Shown here piece after piece: positions 1 through 12,399 of a stretch of DNA of 64,000 bases. The stretch spans positions 395,796 through 459,795 of the forward strand of contig NW_025954985.1 of assembly GCF_022376445.1 (NCBI RefSeq). The letters run 5' to 3'. The notes under the pieces are model-generated. The model did no database searches. It worked only from the letters and a program-made list of their open reading frames with translations, and had not been told where the DNA came from. The DNA comes from Fomitopsis serialis (taxonomy: Eukaryota; Basidiomycota; Agaricomycetes; Polyporales; Fomitopsidaceae). Position 1 is the stretch's first letter, and the number at the start of each line of letters is the position of its first letter. The position numbers and the translations under genes were made by a program.

Positions 1-1335
1 AGCAAGAGACCAACCCGACTACGTGGTGGACAGGCTGAGGCAGCTTAACGGCGCCCGAAGGTCCCTTATATCTTGAGCGTAGCACTGCGGTACGGGTACG
101 CTGATGAGGCACGAGGGGAGACTTCGAGGAGACTATCGCCTGTCCAGACGTTCTGACTCTGAGAATCACCAGGTGGCTGGCTCGATATTCGTGACAGAGA
201 CTTGAAGCGCGGAGCCAGAAGCACATCCATGGCACATGCATCAAGAAGCCTTTTTCAGCCCACTGCGGTTTGGGATGAGGTTCTATAGCTCTTTACGGCT
301 CATCTAGGTTCGAAGAAAACCTGAACCATTGTTTTCCGGCCATGCTGAACACTTGATATCCGCCTCACTGGCCCAAGTAATCAGCATCGGCTTGAATGTA
401 GAATATCTCAACAGTAGTTGGTCACATACCGAGGTCTATAGCCTGCCTCGTACGACCTGACTCGACACATCCGACTACGGCCATCGCAATCTTGCGAAGC
501 AGTCAGGATGATGATCTGATAGGCGGCATTTCAACATGAGCCTGCACGGCCACAACGCATGTAGATGGAAGGTTTGACTCACTCTCAGTACATTGAGGGA
601 GTATATGTTAGTACCGAGAAGTCGGCGGTGACATGAAGATGCGTGTCCTGACTTCGGGGTGTTGGCGTAAAGTGGCACATTGCGGGGGCTTATCCATTTT
701 GAGCGCATTCTTCGCAATCAGGCTTCGCCAGTTGGCTGGAAGTGTAGACGCACAAGTGATACATTCACCGCACATGTAATAGCAGTGAGATGGCTCTTGA
801 GAAAGGTGGAAATCCCGACCGATGCAGCTGCCTTCGCCTAGTAACCAAGCACCCTGTGGCAGCATGTTGTTAGCGATCCAGAAAACTCTGAAACATGCGA
901 CTCACTGACTTTTTAGCACACAGTTGAACGCGACACCTTGGTATTTACTGGGAGGGTATTTGCTAGGAGGGCCGAAACCACGCATGTAAGGTTGTCACAC
1001 GCCACACAGGCCATTCAGCAGAACCAGTGCTTTCTTCTGCTAGTCAACGGTCATATAATGCCACTGCCGGAGCGGTCCACGCTCTCAATGTGTTGATTGT
1101 CCGATGAACCTTGAGCTCGATTCCGCAGAAGATTCCGGCTGCTGGCGACATGCGAGTCGGATTATCAGGGCGACCTGATATGTACTGTGATGAGTGAACG
1201 TTGAACAGCCAAGGAGGAATCGCCATTGTTGGCCGATACGACCATGGACAAGCCGAGGACAGTCAAGGTCCACTGCACGGCTCAGATCATCGATTCAACG
1301 CGATTGTCATTATTCGTACACCTTGTGCCGATATC
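1..1335. other. region without a recognisable gene
   Basis: This stretch lies downstream of the ARPC1 stop codon. Only short open frames occur on both strands, none with a recognisable domain. A minus-strand frame at about 608-865 has a few cysteines and no known motif. I see no tRNA, repeat or transposon remnant. Confidence 0.4.
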
Positions 1336-2842
1336 CTACCTCACCTGCAAACCCGCCAGACGGCCCACGATGCCCGTCACGCCAATCGGCGACACCTGCG
1401 CGACGTCCCACACGACCAGCTTCCCATCCACACCCGACGTGCTGACCCGCGCGACGTTCCCCGGGCCACCCTCGTACGCACGCAGGTTCGTGATCGTGTT
1501 CTGGTGCACCGTGAACAGCTCCGACTCCGTCGAGGGGCCTGGCGAGCCGGGCACGTTCGAGATACCGCGCGAGTCCGCGTTACGGAACGTGTTGAACGCG
1601 GCGCTGTTCAGGCGGCCCACGGGGGACGCGTTGCCGAGGCCTGCGCGTGCGGCGCCTCCGCCGGTCTTGTTCGCGTTCGGGTCGTCGAGCGTGCCGGCGA
1701 GCTCCCATCCGCCTTCGCTCCCAGAGAACACGAGCGGCTGGCAGTCGTGTCCGGCAGCGATGATGGAATTCTCGGTCGTCCACGTCAGGGTGAGGAGCGG
1801 TAGACTGGAGAGCTTGATAGTGTAGGTCGGGACACTGCTGACGCCCGGATAGACGATGCTGATGGAGCTGTCGTGACCTAGACGATAGGAATGAGCTTGC
1901 ATAAATCTACCGTGTCACATAAACCTTACTAGCGAAGGCAAGCACGTCGCCGGAAGGAGAGAACCCGACCGCGTGCACCCAACCGCCCGCGTGACTGGTA
2001 TACTCGCCGCAGATGGTGTTGAACGGGAGCTTCTCGCCCCAAACAGTGGGGGCAGGCCTGCAGCCGCATCAGATTGAAGCACTGCCATAAGCTTTCGCGC
2101 CACGCACCTCTTGTCGACGTCCTTGATATAAGCGGAGAACACGCGGGCCTTCATGTCGGCGCTGCCGGCAGCAAGCAGGACGTTGTTCGGATGCCAATCG
2201 ACAGAGAGCACAGTAGACCTAATCGGCTTCTTCAGAAGCCTCGAGACCCACCAATCGCCCTCCGGGTCGAAGGAGCAAATCGCGATTGCGCTTCACCCTG
2301 CTCGTCAGATTACGCTGAGCATGACCGGCAGATCCACTCACCGAGCACCGCTCGCAACAGCGAACTTGTCCTCGTTCGGGCTCCAGCGGACGTGGGTCGC
2401 AGCCCTGTTGATGCGCAGAAGGACCAGTGTCGGCTTCCAGACCATACGACCGGTCTGCGCGTCGGGGCTCTGCTGCCACACATATGCGTTCCTGTCCTGG
2501 GCACAGGTGACGATACGGTTGGAGTTCGGAGCCCAGTCGATGGAGGTGATCAGCTTGTCGTGCTACATGGTGGTACACGCAGCACGAAGGATGAGTTATC
2601 TCTCTCGATAGCTGCCATTGTGTGCGCACCTCGGACAATGTCTCGGTCTGCTTCCACTCATGTCCACGACGCTCCCAGATGGTCGCATCCTTCGAGTTCA
2701 AGCTCACAGCAACCTCTTCACGCACCAATTAGACGACTTTGCGGCGCGGTATGGATGACATACCAGTGCGGTTAGCGTTGAATGAATGAGAGCTGATAGC
2801 GGTCTGATTCTGCCCGAGAGCGTAGAGTTCTGGAGGTGCCAT
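1336..2842 (-). CDS. ARC40: ARPC1/Arc40, WD40 subunit of the Arp2/3 complex
   Basis: ARPC1 is the beta-propeller subunit of the Arp2/3 complex, which nucleates branched actin at cortical patches. The start at 2842 gives [20 protein letters not shown]. After a 48 bp intron comes [18 protein letters not shown], then [20 protein letters not shown], a strand with [41 protein letters not shown], and the last exon with [20 protein letters not shown] and [19 protein letters not shown] before the stop at 1336. These are the diagnostic ARPC1 repeats in order. About six exons are needed; introns begin GTATGT, GTGCGC, GTGAGT, GTGCGT and GTAAGG. Length is near 380-390 residues, as usual for the family. 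A degenerate copy of the last exon lies at 53846-54213. I am confident of the family and less so of the exact splice sites. Confidence 0.93.
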
Positions 2843-5603
2843 TGTTGCAGAGGACTGTCAGTCTACTACTGCACGACGGCGTAGGCGATGATGGTGTTCC
2901 AGGTTGAGTGTAAGTAGCGTCTCGAGTCTCCCCGCATCGAGGGTGCTGAGATTGGCTCGGTTTGGATTGGCTCATCGGATCGGTTTGGATCGATCGGCGA
3001 TCACTGCTCTGGCCGGGTCACGTCTACTGTAAGTTAAGAGCTTGCAGTCAACCATCACAACACTACCAATACATTCCAGACGTGCACTGTATCATCCCCA
3101 ACCTTGTCTGGCACACTGTCTGTGAAAATGCGCAGCCGAAGCACCAGAAAATTCGAGTTCTCGCCATAGCTGCGCGGTAGCAATGGCATACATTGCACAG
3201 TCGAGTCCCATTGGCCAGTTACAGATTCACGACAGGTTCCAATGAAGCGGTGTGTGGTCCGTTGCGAGCAGGCTTTCCGGATGTGGTCGGTACGTGGTGC
3301 ATTTTCTGCAGATGAGGCGTCCGGTAACTTACGTGCCAAGCAGACCCAGTGGTACATACCGGCGTGACGGTCTCGTATCCTACGCGTCGGAGCCTATGCC
3401 AGGTACGTACCCGCTTTATCCACAACTCACCGCCGACACTCTGGCGTTTCTCCACGTTAATGTTGATGCTTCCATTTCCGAGAAATGTGCCACGGTGCAA
3501 CTAACCTCTCGCTTGAGCTCACAACCTGCAAAGCAAGGGTACACAACGGCAACGTCATTCTCCGAGTCCCGCATCCGCCTGCCGCGTCTAGCATGTTTCT
3601 GACCAGTGGTCCGCGGAATTTTTCATAGGTCTGCACATGGTCCTCGTGGCCAGGATTCTCCCCATATCCGCTGACAATAGCATGTCGCGTTTCACCTGTC
3701 ATTGCGTGAATGCTCTTGCAGACGCCTCCAGCGACCCGGCGCAAATGAACGAATCCTGCATTCCCCGATCGCAGCTTGGAGCAATCTGCCGATATCTTGG
3801 ACTTATCCTGAGTGCCGTGAATCCGAGGTTAGCTCCATACCTAGGGACTGGTGCGCCGCGTATAGGCTGATATGTCGGTGGTTTGACTCCTGGAATGGTG
3901 TGAGCCGGAATACAGTAGCTCCAGCATATCCAAGGTTTACATCCGCCGTCCGCGGCAGTTGAGTAGTGCCTTAACTATGTGCATTGCGATACCTATTCGG
4001 AGAGATTGAGGTCCGTTCCGCAGGCCCTACCAAGCTCGAAATCGCACTGTCCTACGCGCCGCCATCCCTTGTTCATCCACATCCAGGGTGCGCCATCACG
4101 TAAGATTACTCAGATACGCGCTACACGGGACACAGCGAGTGAGTCTATCCTTCGTGTAGCCTAGTGATGCTGCTTACGACACTCTACACGTTCCAGTCTA
4201 TATCGCCAATATCACAACTCGTGTTTCCGGGCCCGCTATTGCTGAGTCGTTCATCACGGTGGACCTACAAGCGTCCTCGTCTCGCCTCGTGTTGTGCGGC
4301 TGTCATATCCGCCTCGCCTCCGATAGGGTTGTTGATGCGATGTGCGCGACGTCGTCCTGTGGCGCCTTTAATTCCGCCGCAATTACGCGTAGAACACGCT
4401 GCGCTGTGACCTGCCTTTTCGGTGAAGACGGAGAACAGCGATGACAGCTGACGAATATGCCGGTGGACGTTCGGAGACACTGCGGCGTAGCCATCGAACG
4501 AGCCACGCAGATCACCCTTGGACCACCTTGGCGCGTAGCTCTATGCAAACCTGGCCAGCGAGGATCGCTTCGACGCTCCTAGGCATTGGCGTTTCGTGCG
4601 AGCGTGAACTCTTGAGTCAATGTCGCGATGCGCACGTTCTCTGCGAGATCGGAAGACTGGAACTTCACTGACTTGCCAGGACCACACACTGACAGTTCTG
4701 GACACATTCGAAGCAGGGATAGACAGGGAACGGTGGTACGGTGGTACGTTGGCTCTGCACATCGCCTCGTGTTGAACGTTGTCATCTGGATGTCCGCATT
4801 TTCTCCCAGTGCAGTCTTTTCTGGGTGAGTCCGTACGTCAGGTTGCTGCCTTGCTGCAATCGGCGTCGGCCTCCGTACGACGGAATGCTACGCAATCACT
4901 CGCGCTCAAGCCCAAGGCTCTCACCTTGAGGATCCCTATTCCAGTTGCATTGTCCGAGTTTGCGAGTGTATGTGTGATAGTCAATATTGACAGTCTTGGA
5001 TGTCTCCCATCAATCCTTGTCATAGACCGCATGCTAACCAACGCCGGATGTCCACAACTACGCAGTGGGTTATTCTGTCCTTCTGCGCCGCACTGAATGA
5101 TGATCCTCATAATCCCGGGAATGCATCCCACGCCCGGAAGATCAGGACTCCGTCCGTGGGCTGCCTCCCACAGGGACTGCTCCTCACCGGCGCAATGCGT
5201 CACTTACTCACGGTTTGAGGCACGGTAGAGGCTCGTGCCTCCGTATGGCAACCACCCCCGGGCCTACCTTCTCGAGGGTCTCGCAATGCCGATATGGAAA
5301 GCGGTCTTCTGCCTGTTACCCTTCACAGTCTCTCGGACTTGTACGTCAGTGCGGTCTGATTCCAGCCGCGCAGGCCCCCGCGTTCGGATACGCTCTATTT
5401 GCAACGCAGCTAGAACGCGTGCCATCAGACTGTGTGCTCGCAGTGCCTTTCAGGCAGGCTCAAAGGCCGGCGCTGATATGGCCATACGCCGCCGCTTCGC
5501 GGAATGACCAGACCTGCCCTTCCGGGCATCGAAGCTTACTCACGGGCACCGTGAGTAGTGACGACGCACCGCAATACGGACGACGGAAGGGTCGTTGTAT
5601 TAG
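2843..5603. other. gene-poor region between ARPC1 and the tandem unit
   Basis: The ARPC1 promoter should lie at the left edge, where GGTTTGGAT-type motifs recur around 2955-2995. The rest holds many short frames on both strands and no conserved domain, tRNA or clear transposon coding remnant. It may be decayed repeat DNA, but I cannot show this from the sequence alone. Confidence 0.4.
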
Positions 5604-6122
5604 GTTCTTTTTATTGCCGAACTTTACACGTGCCGGTAAATCCCCGTAAATTGGGATCGTGCAATCTCGGCTGCCCGACGCTGAGTCAGCGATCCCAGAT
5701 CCCGTCCCGCCCACCCTTCGTGCACCGAACGCGACGCGCTGTGCTCTGCACGGCGCGATGTACGTATTTTTCCGTGCAAGGTAGTCTCTTGGGCGCGCTC
5801 CGACCTGGTACCTCAGTCCGTCGGGCTCAAAAGAATATATCTAGAGTTAGTACCAATAAAACTAGGTGCCTGCCATGCTCGAAGTTCGCAGCACGCATGA
5901 ACGCAGACAGAGCAGTGCACACCCCGTCCGAAGGTGTCCACTGTCTATCCTCGCGCCGCAGGCCGCCAAAAACGACCGAAACGGGCAAGACAGCCGGGTG
6001 TGGAAGCGCCAAGGCGCGTTTACATCACCGGCGATCAAATGTTGCTTCGCGAGCTCGCCCAGGCCGCGCGCGTGCCCTCAGATTTACTGGGTACCCACGC
6101 ACGGACCAGGAAATTTACTGGA

Positions 6123-6141
6123 TTTACTCGGGCCGAGTAAA
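6123..6141. repeat. 19 bp palindrome in tandem unit (second copy 7615-7633)
   Basis: TTTACTCGGGCCGAGTAAA has 9 bp perfect arms around one central base. It sits in a cluster of ATTTACTSG motifs (6082-6130), and related GTAAAT motifs occur close to both ends of the unit (about 5635-5656 and 7077-7083). The arrangement recalls subterminal binding sites of DNA transposons; no transposase gene is present. Confidence 0.7.
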
Positions 6142-6308
6142 ATAAAGTAGGTGCACTACTTTTCTCACTTAATGCACTTAATGATGGCACGGCAGCTGCC
6201 CATCAAATTTATCGCGTACACGGCCACTTCTGCGGGCCAATCGCAAGCCTAGAGCGGCCAGGCGGTGTATCACACACACCGCCCTATGATCGCGACGTTC
6301 TCACGCAC

Positions 6309-6951
6309 CGACGGCGCCGCGGGCGCGCTCAACACGATGTGCAGCGACATGCCCACCGACGTGTTGCGCCCGCGTCATCCTCATTAGGCAATGCTGGCGG
6401 GGTGTAGCGCCCGTGTAATCGGGATTAGTCACAACTTGCAATGCCTGTATGCGGTCGTTTCTAATAGTTCTACTGATCACTCGTGGGCCTGGAGTGCCTC
6501 AGGACAACCCACGTCCATCAGCCACATCAGTGCGCGCTTTGTACGTCACGGCGCGCCTGCGGCGCGCTCTCGAGCGATGTATCGCCGCCACCGACGTGCC
6601 TCGTGTGCCCCCACCCGATTAGGCAACCTTGGCCAACTACCACAGGTCCCAGGAACGCGCTAGGCCCATCAGCCGGCGCCTGCAATGTTCCTTGCACTCA
6701 CGGCGCCGCAGGCGCGCTCTGCGCGATGTGTATCCCGCACCCCGACACATCACACCCTCGCCCTTCCCGATTAGGCAATAGCCACTCGCCACGACGACAC
6801 TTCAGCCACCCACCCCGCCAAGCCCCGCCACCATTAGCGATGGATGGTATTTCTGTAACTCACGGCGCCGCAGGCACGCTCTGGCACGCACCGCGATGTG
6901 CAACGTCGCGCCCAGCGCTGTATCGCGCCCGCGCATACCCCAAACAGGCAA
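6309..6951. repeat. four degenerate ~85 bp internal repeats (also at 7801-8443)
   Basis: Repeats start near 6309, 6548, 6699 and 6862. Each begins with a version of CGGCGCCGCAGGCGCGCTC, continues with GCGATGT, and the first three end with ATTAGGCAA (the fourth with ACAGGCAAC). Spacing is irregular, about 150-240 bp. I do not recognise a known satellite or element. Confidence 0.75.
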
Positions 6952-7095
6952 CCGCGACGCATTAAGCGCCCACGCCACCCGCATGCCGGTGGCGTGCCGA
7001 ATCTGAGATTGATCGGAACACTGATCGGACGGACTTGCCATACGAGGCAAGCCGCTTAGCGCCTCCGCCAAGCGACGGTAAATCTCCCGACCTAA

Positions 7096-8587
7096 GTTCT
7101 TTTTATTGCCGAACTTTACACGTGCCGGTAAATCCCCGTAAATTGGGATCGTGCAATCTCGGCTGCCCGACGCTGAGTCAGCGATCCCAGATCCCGTCCC
7201 GCCCACCCTTCGTGCACCGAACGCGACGCGCTGTGCTCTGCACGGCGCGATGTACGTATTTTTCCGTGCAAGGTAGTCTCTTGGGCGCGCTCCGACCTGG
7301 TACCTCAGTCCGTCGGGCTCAAAAGAATATATCTAGAGTTAGTACCAATAAAACTAGGTGCCTGCCATGCTCGAAGTTCGCAGCACGCATGAACGCAGAC
7401 AGAGCAGTGCACACCCCGTCCGAAGGTGTCCACTGTCTATCCTCGCGCCGCAGGCCGCCAAAAACGACCGAAACGGGCAAGACAGCCGGGTGTGGAAGCG
7501 CCAAGGCGCGTTTACATCACCGGCGATCAAATGTTGCTTCGCGAGCTCGCCCAGGCCGCGCGCGTGCCCTCAGATTTACTGGGTACCCACGCACGGACCA
7601 GGAAATTTACTGGATTTACTCGGGCCGAGTAAAATAAAGTAGGTGCACTACTTTTCTCACTTAATGCACTTAATGATGGCACGGCAGCTGCCCATCAAAT
7701 TTATCGCGTACACGGCCACTTCTGCGGGCCAATCGCAAGCCTAGAGCGGCCAGGCGGTGTATCACACACACCGCCCTATGATCGCGACGTTCTCACGCAC
7801 CGACGGCGCCGCGGGCGCGCTCAACACGATGTGCAGCGACATGCCCACCGACGTGTTGCGCCCGCGTCATCCTCATTAGGCAATGCTGGCGGGGTGTAGC
7901 GCCCGTGTAATCGGGATTAGTCACAACTTGCAATGCCTGTATGCGGTCGTTTCTAATAGTTCTACTGATCACTCGTGGGCCTGGAGTGCCTCAGGACAAC
8001 CCACGTCCATCAGCCACATCAGTGCGCGCTTTGTACGTCACGGCGCGCCTGCGGCGCGCTCTCGAGCGATGTATCGCCGCCACCGACGTGCCTCGTGTGC
8101 CCCCACCCGATTAGGCAACCTTGGCCAACTACCACAGGTCCCAGGAACGCGCTAGGCCCATCAGCCGGCGCCTGCAATGTTCCTTGCACTCACGGCGCCG
8201 CAGGCGCGCTCTGCGCGATGTGTATCCCGCACCCCGACACATCACACCCTCGCCCTTCCCGATTAGGCAATAGCCACTCGCCACGACGACACTTCAGCCA
8301 CCCACCCCGCCAAGCCCCGCCACCATTAGCGATGGATGGTATTTCTGTAACTCACGGCGCCGCAGGCACGCTCTGGCACGCACCGCGATGTGCAACGTCG
8401 CGCCCAGCGCTGTATCGCGCCCGCGCATACCCCAAACAGGCAACCGCGACGCATTAAGCGCCCACGCCACCCGCATGCCGGTGGCGTGCCGAATCTGAGA
8501 TTGATCGGAACACTGATCGGACGGACTTGCCATACGAGGCAAGCCGCTTAGCGCCTCCGCCAAGCGACGGTAAATCTCCCGACCTAA
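7096..8587. repeat. tandem duplication, 1,492 bp unit, copy 2
   Basis: Second head-to-tail copy of the unit at 5604-7095. Identity stops just after GTTC at 8588-8591, where the sequence turns into CGTCAGAGG. Unit, junction and outer edge share GTTC, which fits a duplication through a 4-5 bp microhomology. An unresolved assembly duplicate is the alternative. Confidence 0.9.
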
Positions 8588-8591
8588 GTTC

Positions 8592-9710
8592 CGTCAGAGG
8601 AACCTTCGGAGCACGGGTCAGCGAGATTGCTCCTCTGAGGTCTGGCAGATCGCTGGAGGAACGATGGATTGTCTTGTTCGACCCAATCACTCGGATCCGC
8701 TTCGGAAGCCTCTCGTACGTAGGATGCCGGGCCCCAACTGCCTGGACAGGCCCACCACTAGGCGAACTAGGTGTAAGTAGTCACGACCGAGCACGGCTGT
8801 CACACCGAGTCAGGGCGAAGCCGAGCGCAATGCGGGCCTCTTGGATAGCCGATGAAATCGAGATGCAGGGAAAATGAACTGGAAATGAAATGTTTAGCGT
8901 GGAGAGTCTAGAGTGGATTGTAGAACCACCCGAGCACATTGACGGGTGCTTCTGAGACGGTGCTCGGGCGGAAAGCAGTAAAGACCGAGTGGCGGGTGGC
9001 TTATTGTGCACGGCGGGGAGGTGCGGGAAAAGGTTGAGCGAGAGTGGTTGACGTAAAGAGGGGATCAGGAGATGGGGACGTGCGATGGGATCGAGGGGGA
9101 AGCACGCGGAAGGCACGAGGATCTCAGACGAGGAGGAGGAGAACAATAAGGGCGTCGGCAGGGAACCGCGACCTCCCCTTTCCCCGCGCGTCTGTCGGCT
9201 CGTATTCGACGCCCGCGGCAGCAGAAGATGCTCAGACGTTCAGATTGCCCGCCCTCGTCGCCTGGTGGTCTGTTGCCTCTTCCGTCCGCGGGCCTGTTGC
9301 TACACCCTCCTCCCGTAGTCATATATCTACCCCTTTATTGTCTGCGCAAGTCGCTGCTGCTCTCTCCTTCCCTTCCCCCGCGCTCGGACGAGTCGGCGCT
9401 CGTCTTCGCCCCTACTTACCATTCTTGCACCCACCGCAGTGCCACAGACCACACGACGTCCCCTTTCAGTCAATTGTCTCGACAGCCTCACCTCCGGTGC
9501 GAGGCTGCCATATCAGGTGCTCCATATCAGGCCCAGCGCGCACCCTGCGTGCACGAGCTATCCGAACACAATTGGCCTATGTCTCCGGTAGACAATAACC
9601 TTTGCCTTGATGCTAAAAGACAGGGCTATCTCTCCAGCTTCACGTCACCGAGGCCTCGCTCAAGCGTAGGGCCTCCTTCCGACCCTTCCATCCGAGCGCC
9701 CCGACGGACA
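8592..9710. other. leader/promoter region of the BTB-like gene
   Basis: No supported gene. The right half is pyrimidine-rich (CTCCTTCCCTTCCCCC around 9360), as in the 5' leaders of many basidiomycete genes. Open frames on both strands lack domains. A short stem with arms TCAGAGGA and TCCTCTGA lies just right of the tandem unit (about 8594-8638). Confidence 0.4.
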
Positions 9711-10864
9711 ATGCACGGTGTCGCCTTCGTCCCTCGTCCATTCCCTCCACCAGCCCTCGCTGACGTTCCTATTGAGTATATTATTGCACAACTTCGCCAA
9801 CTCGCTCCTCATTACTGGAGAAAGCCCGAGACTTCTGACTGCACTATCGGTTTGTGCCCCTGGGCATTGTATCTCGGGTCAGAGCAATGTCTCATCCCAT
9901 TGTCTTTCAGTCGTTCCCTTGGATACTACAAATCAAGCAGCCTGCTCTCCAACTCTCGGAGATGCTGCCGAGGATACTTGTTCGCCACCCGGTGACGTGC
10001 CTAGCCTTCTAGGCTTCTCGCGACAACAAGAGGAGGAGCCCGCTCCTCGTCCCGGCCCTCGCATGGTCATGCAGGTATGATATCCTCTCTCCATATTAGC
10101 TCAACAACTGACACAATAACCTCCAGCTGCACATGGATTACCTCTGCGCGCACTCGACACTGATCAGGGGATTCATGAGTGGCGCGTCGCCGTTCGAGCT
10201 GATGGAGACCACCGCCAGTTCTACGCTGCCGCTTCATCCCGAGGCCCCGACTCCTGGCTTCCCCGACTCGCGCCGGTCCTCTTTCAGTCTTCCAGTCCCA
10301 CAGTTCCCGTGTATGCTTCCGTCGCCGCCTACGCACCCCTCTGTCTACCTGCCCGTGCCTGACCCAGCGTCTTTCCGCCTGCTGGTGCACTACGTCTACT
10401 TCGGCTCCACGTCCTTCATCGAGGATGCGCTGGACGATGGCACCCTCAGCTGGGAGGGTCTCGCCCGCAATGTTGAGTACCTCGGCATGGGCGCCGAGAT
10501 CAAGGTCTTCCTCGGGCGATGGTACGGGCGCTGGCGGCATGGACACGGGCCCGCAGAGTACACCTCGGACTCGGACTCGGATTCGGACATGGACATGGAG
10601 TTGCGTCGCGAGCGCGAGTACGACAGCGACACAGATCAGGAGCTCGAGCTCCCGCCAAAAGACATGTCTGCCGCTACGTCTCCGACCGTGTTCGATCCCG
10701 ATGACGAGTACCGCAAGGTGGACGACGACGAGATCATGAAGTCGTCTGAGCCGTCGCGCGGCCGCAAGCGCACCCCGCGCCGCTTGGTGCACTCGTGGTC
10801 CGAGCCTGGACTGGACTCTTCGGTCAAGGAGCAGCTGCGCACTGTTCGCTGCCGCAGCAAGTGA
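9711..10864 (+). CDS. BTB/POZ-like protein with acidic Ser-Asp tract
   Basis: Three exons join cleanly: 9711-9849, 9911-10074 and 10127-10864, with introns of 61 and 52 bp (GTTTGT...TTTCAG, GTATGA...CTCCAG). The N-terminal part reads VPIEYIIAQLRQLAPHYWRK, then KPETSDCTIVVPLDTT. After a low-complexity linker comes LHMDYLCAHSTLIRGFMSGA and FRLLVHYVYFGSTSFIEDAL. This combination is typical of an Agaricomycete-specific family that looks like a diverged BTB/POZ fold, usually a protein-interaction module. The C-terminal third has a DSDSDSDSDMDME tract and a basic RGRKRTPRR patch, possibly a nuclear localisation signal. I know no assigned function. A 279-residue frame on the opposite strand is a mirror artefact. 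Confidence 0.8.
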
Positions 10865-12399
10865 TGCTCCGTGTCTTCTGCTCCGCCTATTCTCCCTCCC
10901 ATTCAACCTGCCGCCTTGACCTGAGCATCCCTGCTACGATTCGAACACCCCTTCGTCCTTCGCCTCGAACCGTGCGCGTTCACGTAACCTTATCTTAATT
11001 GCTATCCACAAGGCGCGCCGACCTCCTTCGTAAGTCCGCGAGTCATCCCCTTCAGCGATTCCCCAAGCTCATACCTGTCCAAAGGACCTTCTCCTACCGT
11101 TGCCATTGCTTTCGCGGCGACAACCCCCCGCTGACAGACGACCAGTTGATGAACCTAGACCCTCCTTTGCACCGACACCCACCATCCACCCTCCTTCCCG
11201 GGTGCCCCGCCACCCGTTACACCCGCCACCTAATAGTACCCGTAATACCGAGCACCGAGGCGCCAGGCTCTTTCTCGCCCTGTAATGCGGCGCCCCGAAC
11301 TCGTAGTGGAGCGCACTGTACGCTCGCCACGCGTGTGCGATAGTATATAGCAACTGTAGGTAAGTACGTCGTAGGTGTATCCGCAGCCAGAACAGAACTC
11401 CGTCGCTCGTTACAACGAATTGATAGTCCAATGTACGATTATCCTGTGTGTCTGTGTGTGTTGATACTGTATCTCGGAGATATCAATGTGGAATACCTTT
11501 GGACCGTTCGAACGAGGTTTCATCGCCGCGATGCTTCTAGCAGCCGGGACGGCGTGATGTGCGCAGTGTCCGCGATGTCGTGGGGGCGTCGATGTCGTTC
11601 CTCGTGTCTCGTTCAGGAGCTACCGTCGGCAACGACCCTTCCTGGACTGGGCCCGACACTAAAGACAATTGACCTGAGAAACGAGCGTGCGGGTTTACAG
11701 CTCCGCGAAGGTGAAGTTCATTGACCATCGGGCCTCTTTATTGTCTTCGTCGGTGTCGGCAATCACTCATTGCAAGTGAGTGGGCATACATCATTGCGCA
11801 TTGACCCCTCTCTCACCAGGAGTGCTTCTGCTTCTCTTGCGCGCGCGACTGGTGATAGCAACGCGGTAATGTATCTGAGGAAGTGGGGTTCCATGCGATC
11901 GTAACGATTGAACATCACAGACCGATGAACGGCAGAACATACCTAGCACAACCGACGCCTGTCGATGTGATTGGGCAATCCAGCGATCGTGCCGTGGGCA
12001 CTAATTAAATGCGACCTGACGATCGAGAAGGCTTGTGAGTGGCCTTGGCCATTTGTGGCTGAGCTCGTCCGAACACGTCGCGAAATCTGCGCACCTATCT
12101 GAAACCAAGTCGCGTGAGGGGTTGAACCAGACGATATCAACGAGAATTAGGGGTGCACCAAAAGCAGAATGGTATATTGCGACGAGACGGGTATGAGAAC
12201 GAGACGGGTATGAGGACAAGAGGGCCAAGGAAAATCTACGGCTACAACGGTGACAACAAGGGGATGGGGGGGCAAGCTGTGGGTCGTATGGTAGTGGTGG
12301 TGAGTGAAGAGTGCGGGCGACGATGACGAATAGCGGGACGCGCAAGCCCATCTGACGAAGACACGGAGAAGAAGGTACGCGTGAGTAGAACAAGGCCGT
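10865..12399. other. intergenic region between convergent genes
   Basis: The BTB-like gene and the kinase converge here. I see only short frames without domains, GT/CT-rich patches near 11440-11465, and an imperfect two-copy direct repeat of GAGACGGGTATGAG around 12185-12213. No RNA gene recognised. Confidence 0.4.

Larger units (their letters stand above)
5604..7095. repeat. tandem duplication, 1,492 bp unit, copy 1
   Basis: The unit starts at GTTCTTTTTATTGCCGAAC and runs to the same sequence at 7096. Every landmark I compared recurs exactly 1,492 bp later, and the copies look identical. The unit is non-coding by appearance: its frames (about 160-200 residues) have no domain and sit in all phases. 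It contains a 19 bp palindrome at 6123-6141 and four degenerate 85 bp internal repeats between 6309 and 6951. GTTC occurs at both outer edges and at the junction. Confidence 0.9.

Noticed and set aside
1226..1825. Long plus-strand frame opposite ARPC1
   Set aside because: Mirror of a GC-rich coding exon; the minus strand encodes clear WD40 repeats.
5558..6145. 195-codon frame in tandem unit (repeated at 7035-7637)
   Set aside because: No domain, Arg/Cys/Ser-rich chance composition, starts in different flanking sequence in each copy.
6309..6951. CRISPR-like array
   Set aside because: Repeats are degenerate, long and irregularly spaced, in a eukaryotic genome.
6483..6965. 160-codon frame over the internal repeats
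   Set aside because: Follows from the GC-rich repeats being open in one phase; no recognisable protein.
5604..8591. Two units as LTRs of a retrotransposon
   Set aside because: The copies abut directly with no internal region, and no primer-binding site or TG...CA ends are seen.
10067..10906. 279-codon minus-strand frame opposite the BTB-like gene
   Set aside because: Arg-rich composition typical of antisense frames in high-GC3 genes; the plus strand has conserved sequence and matching introns.
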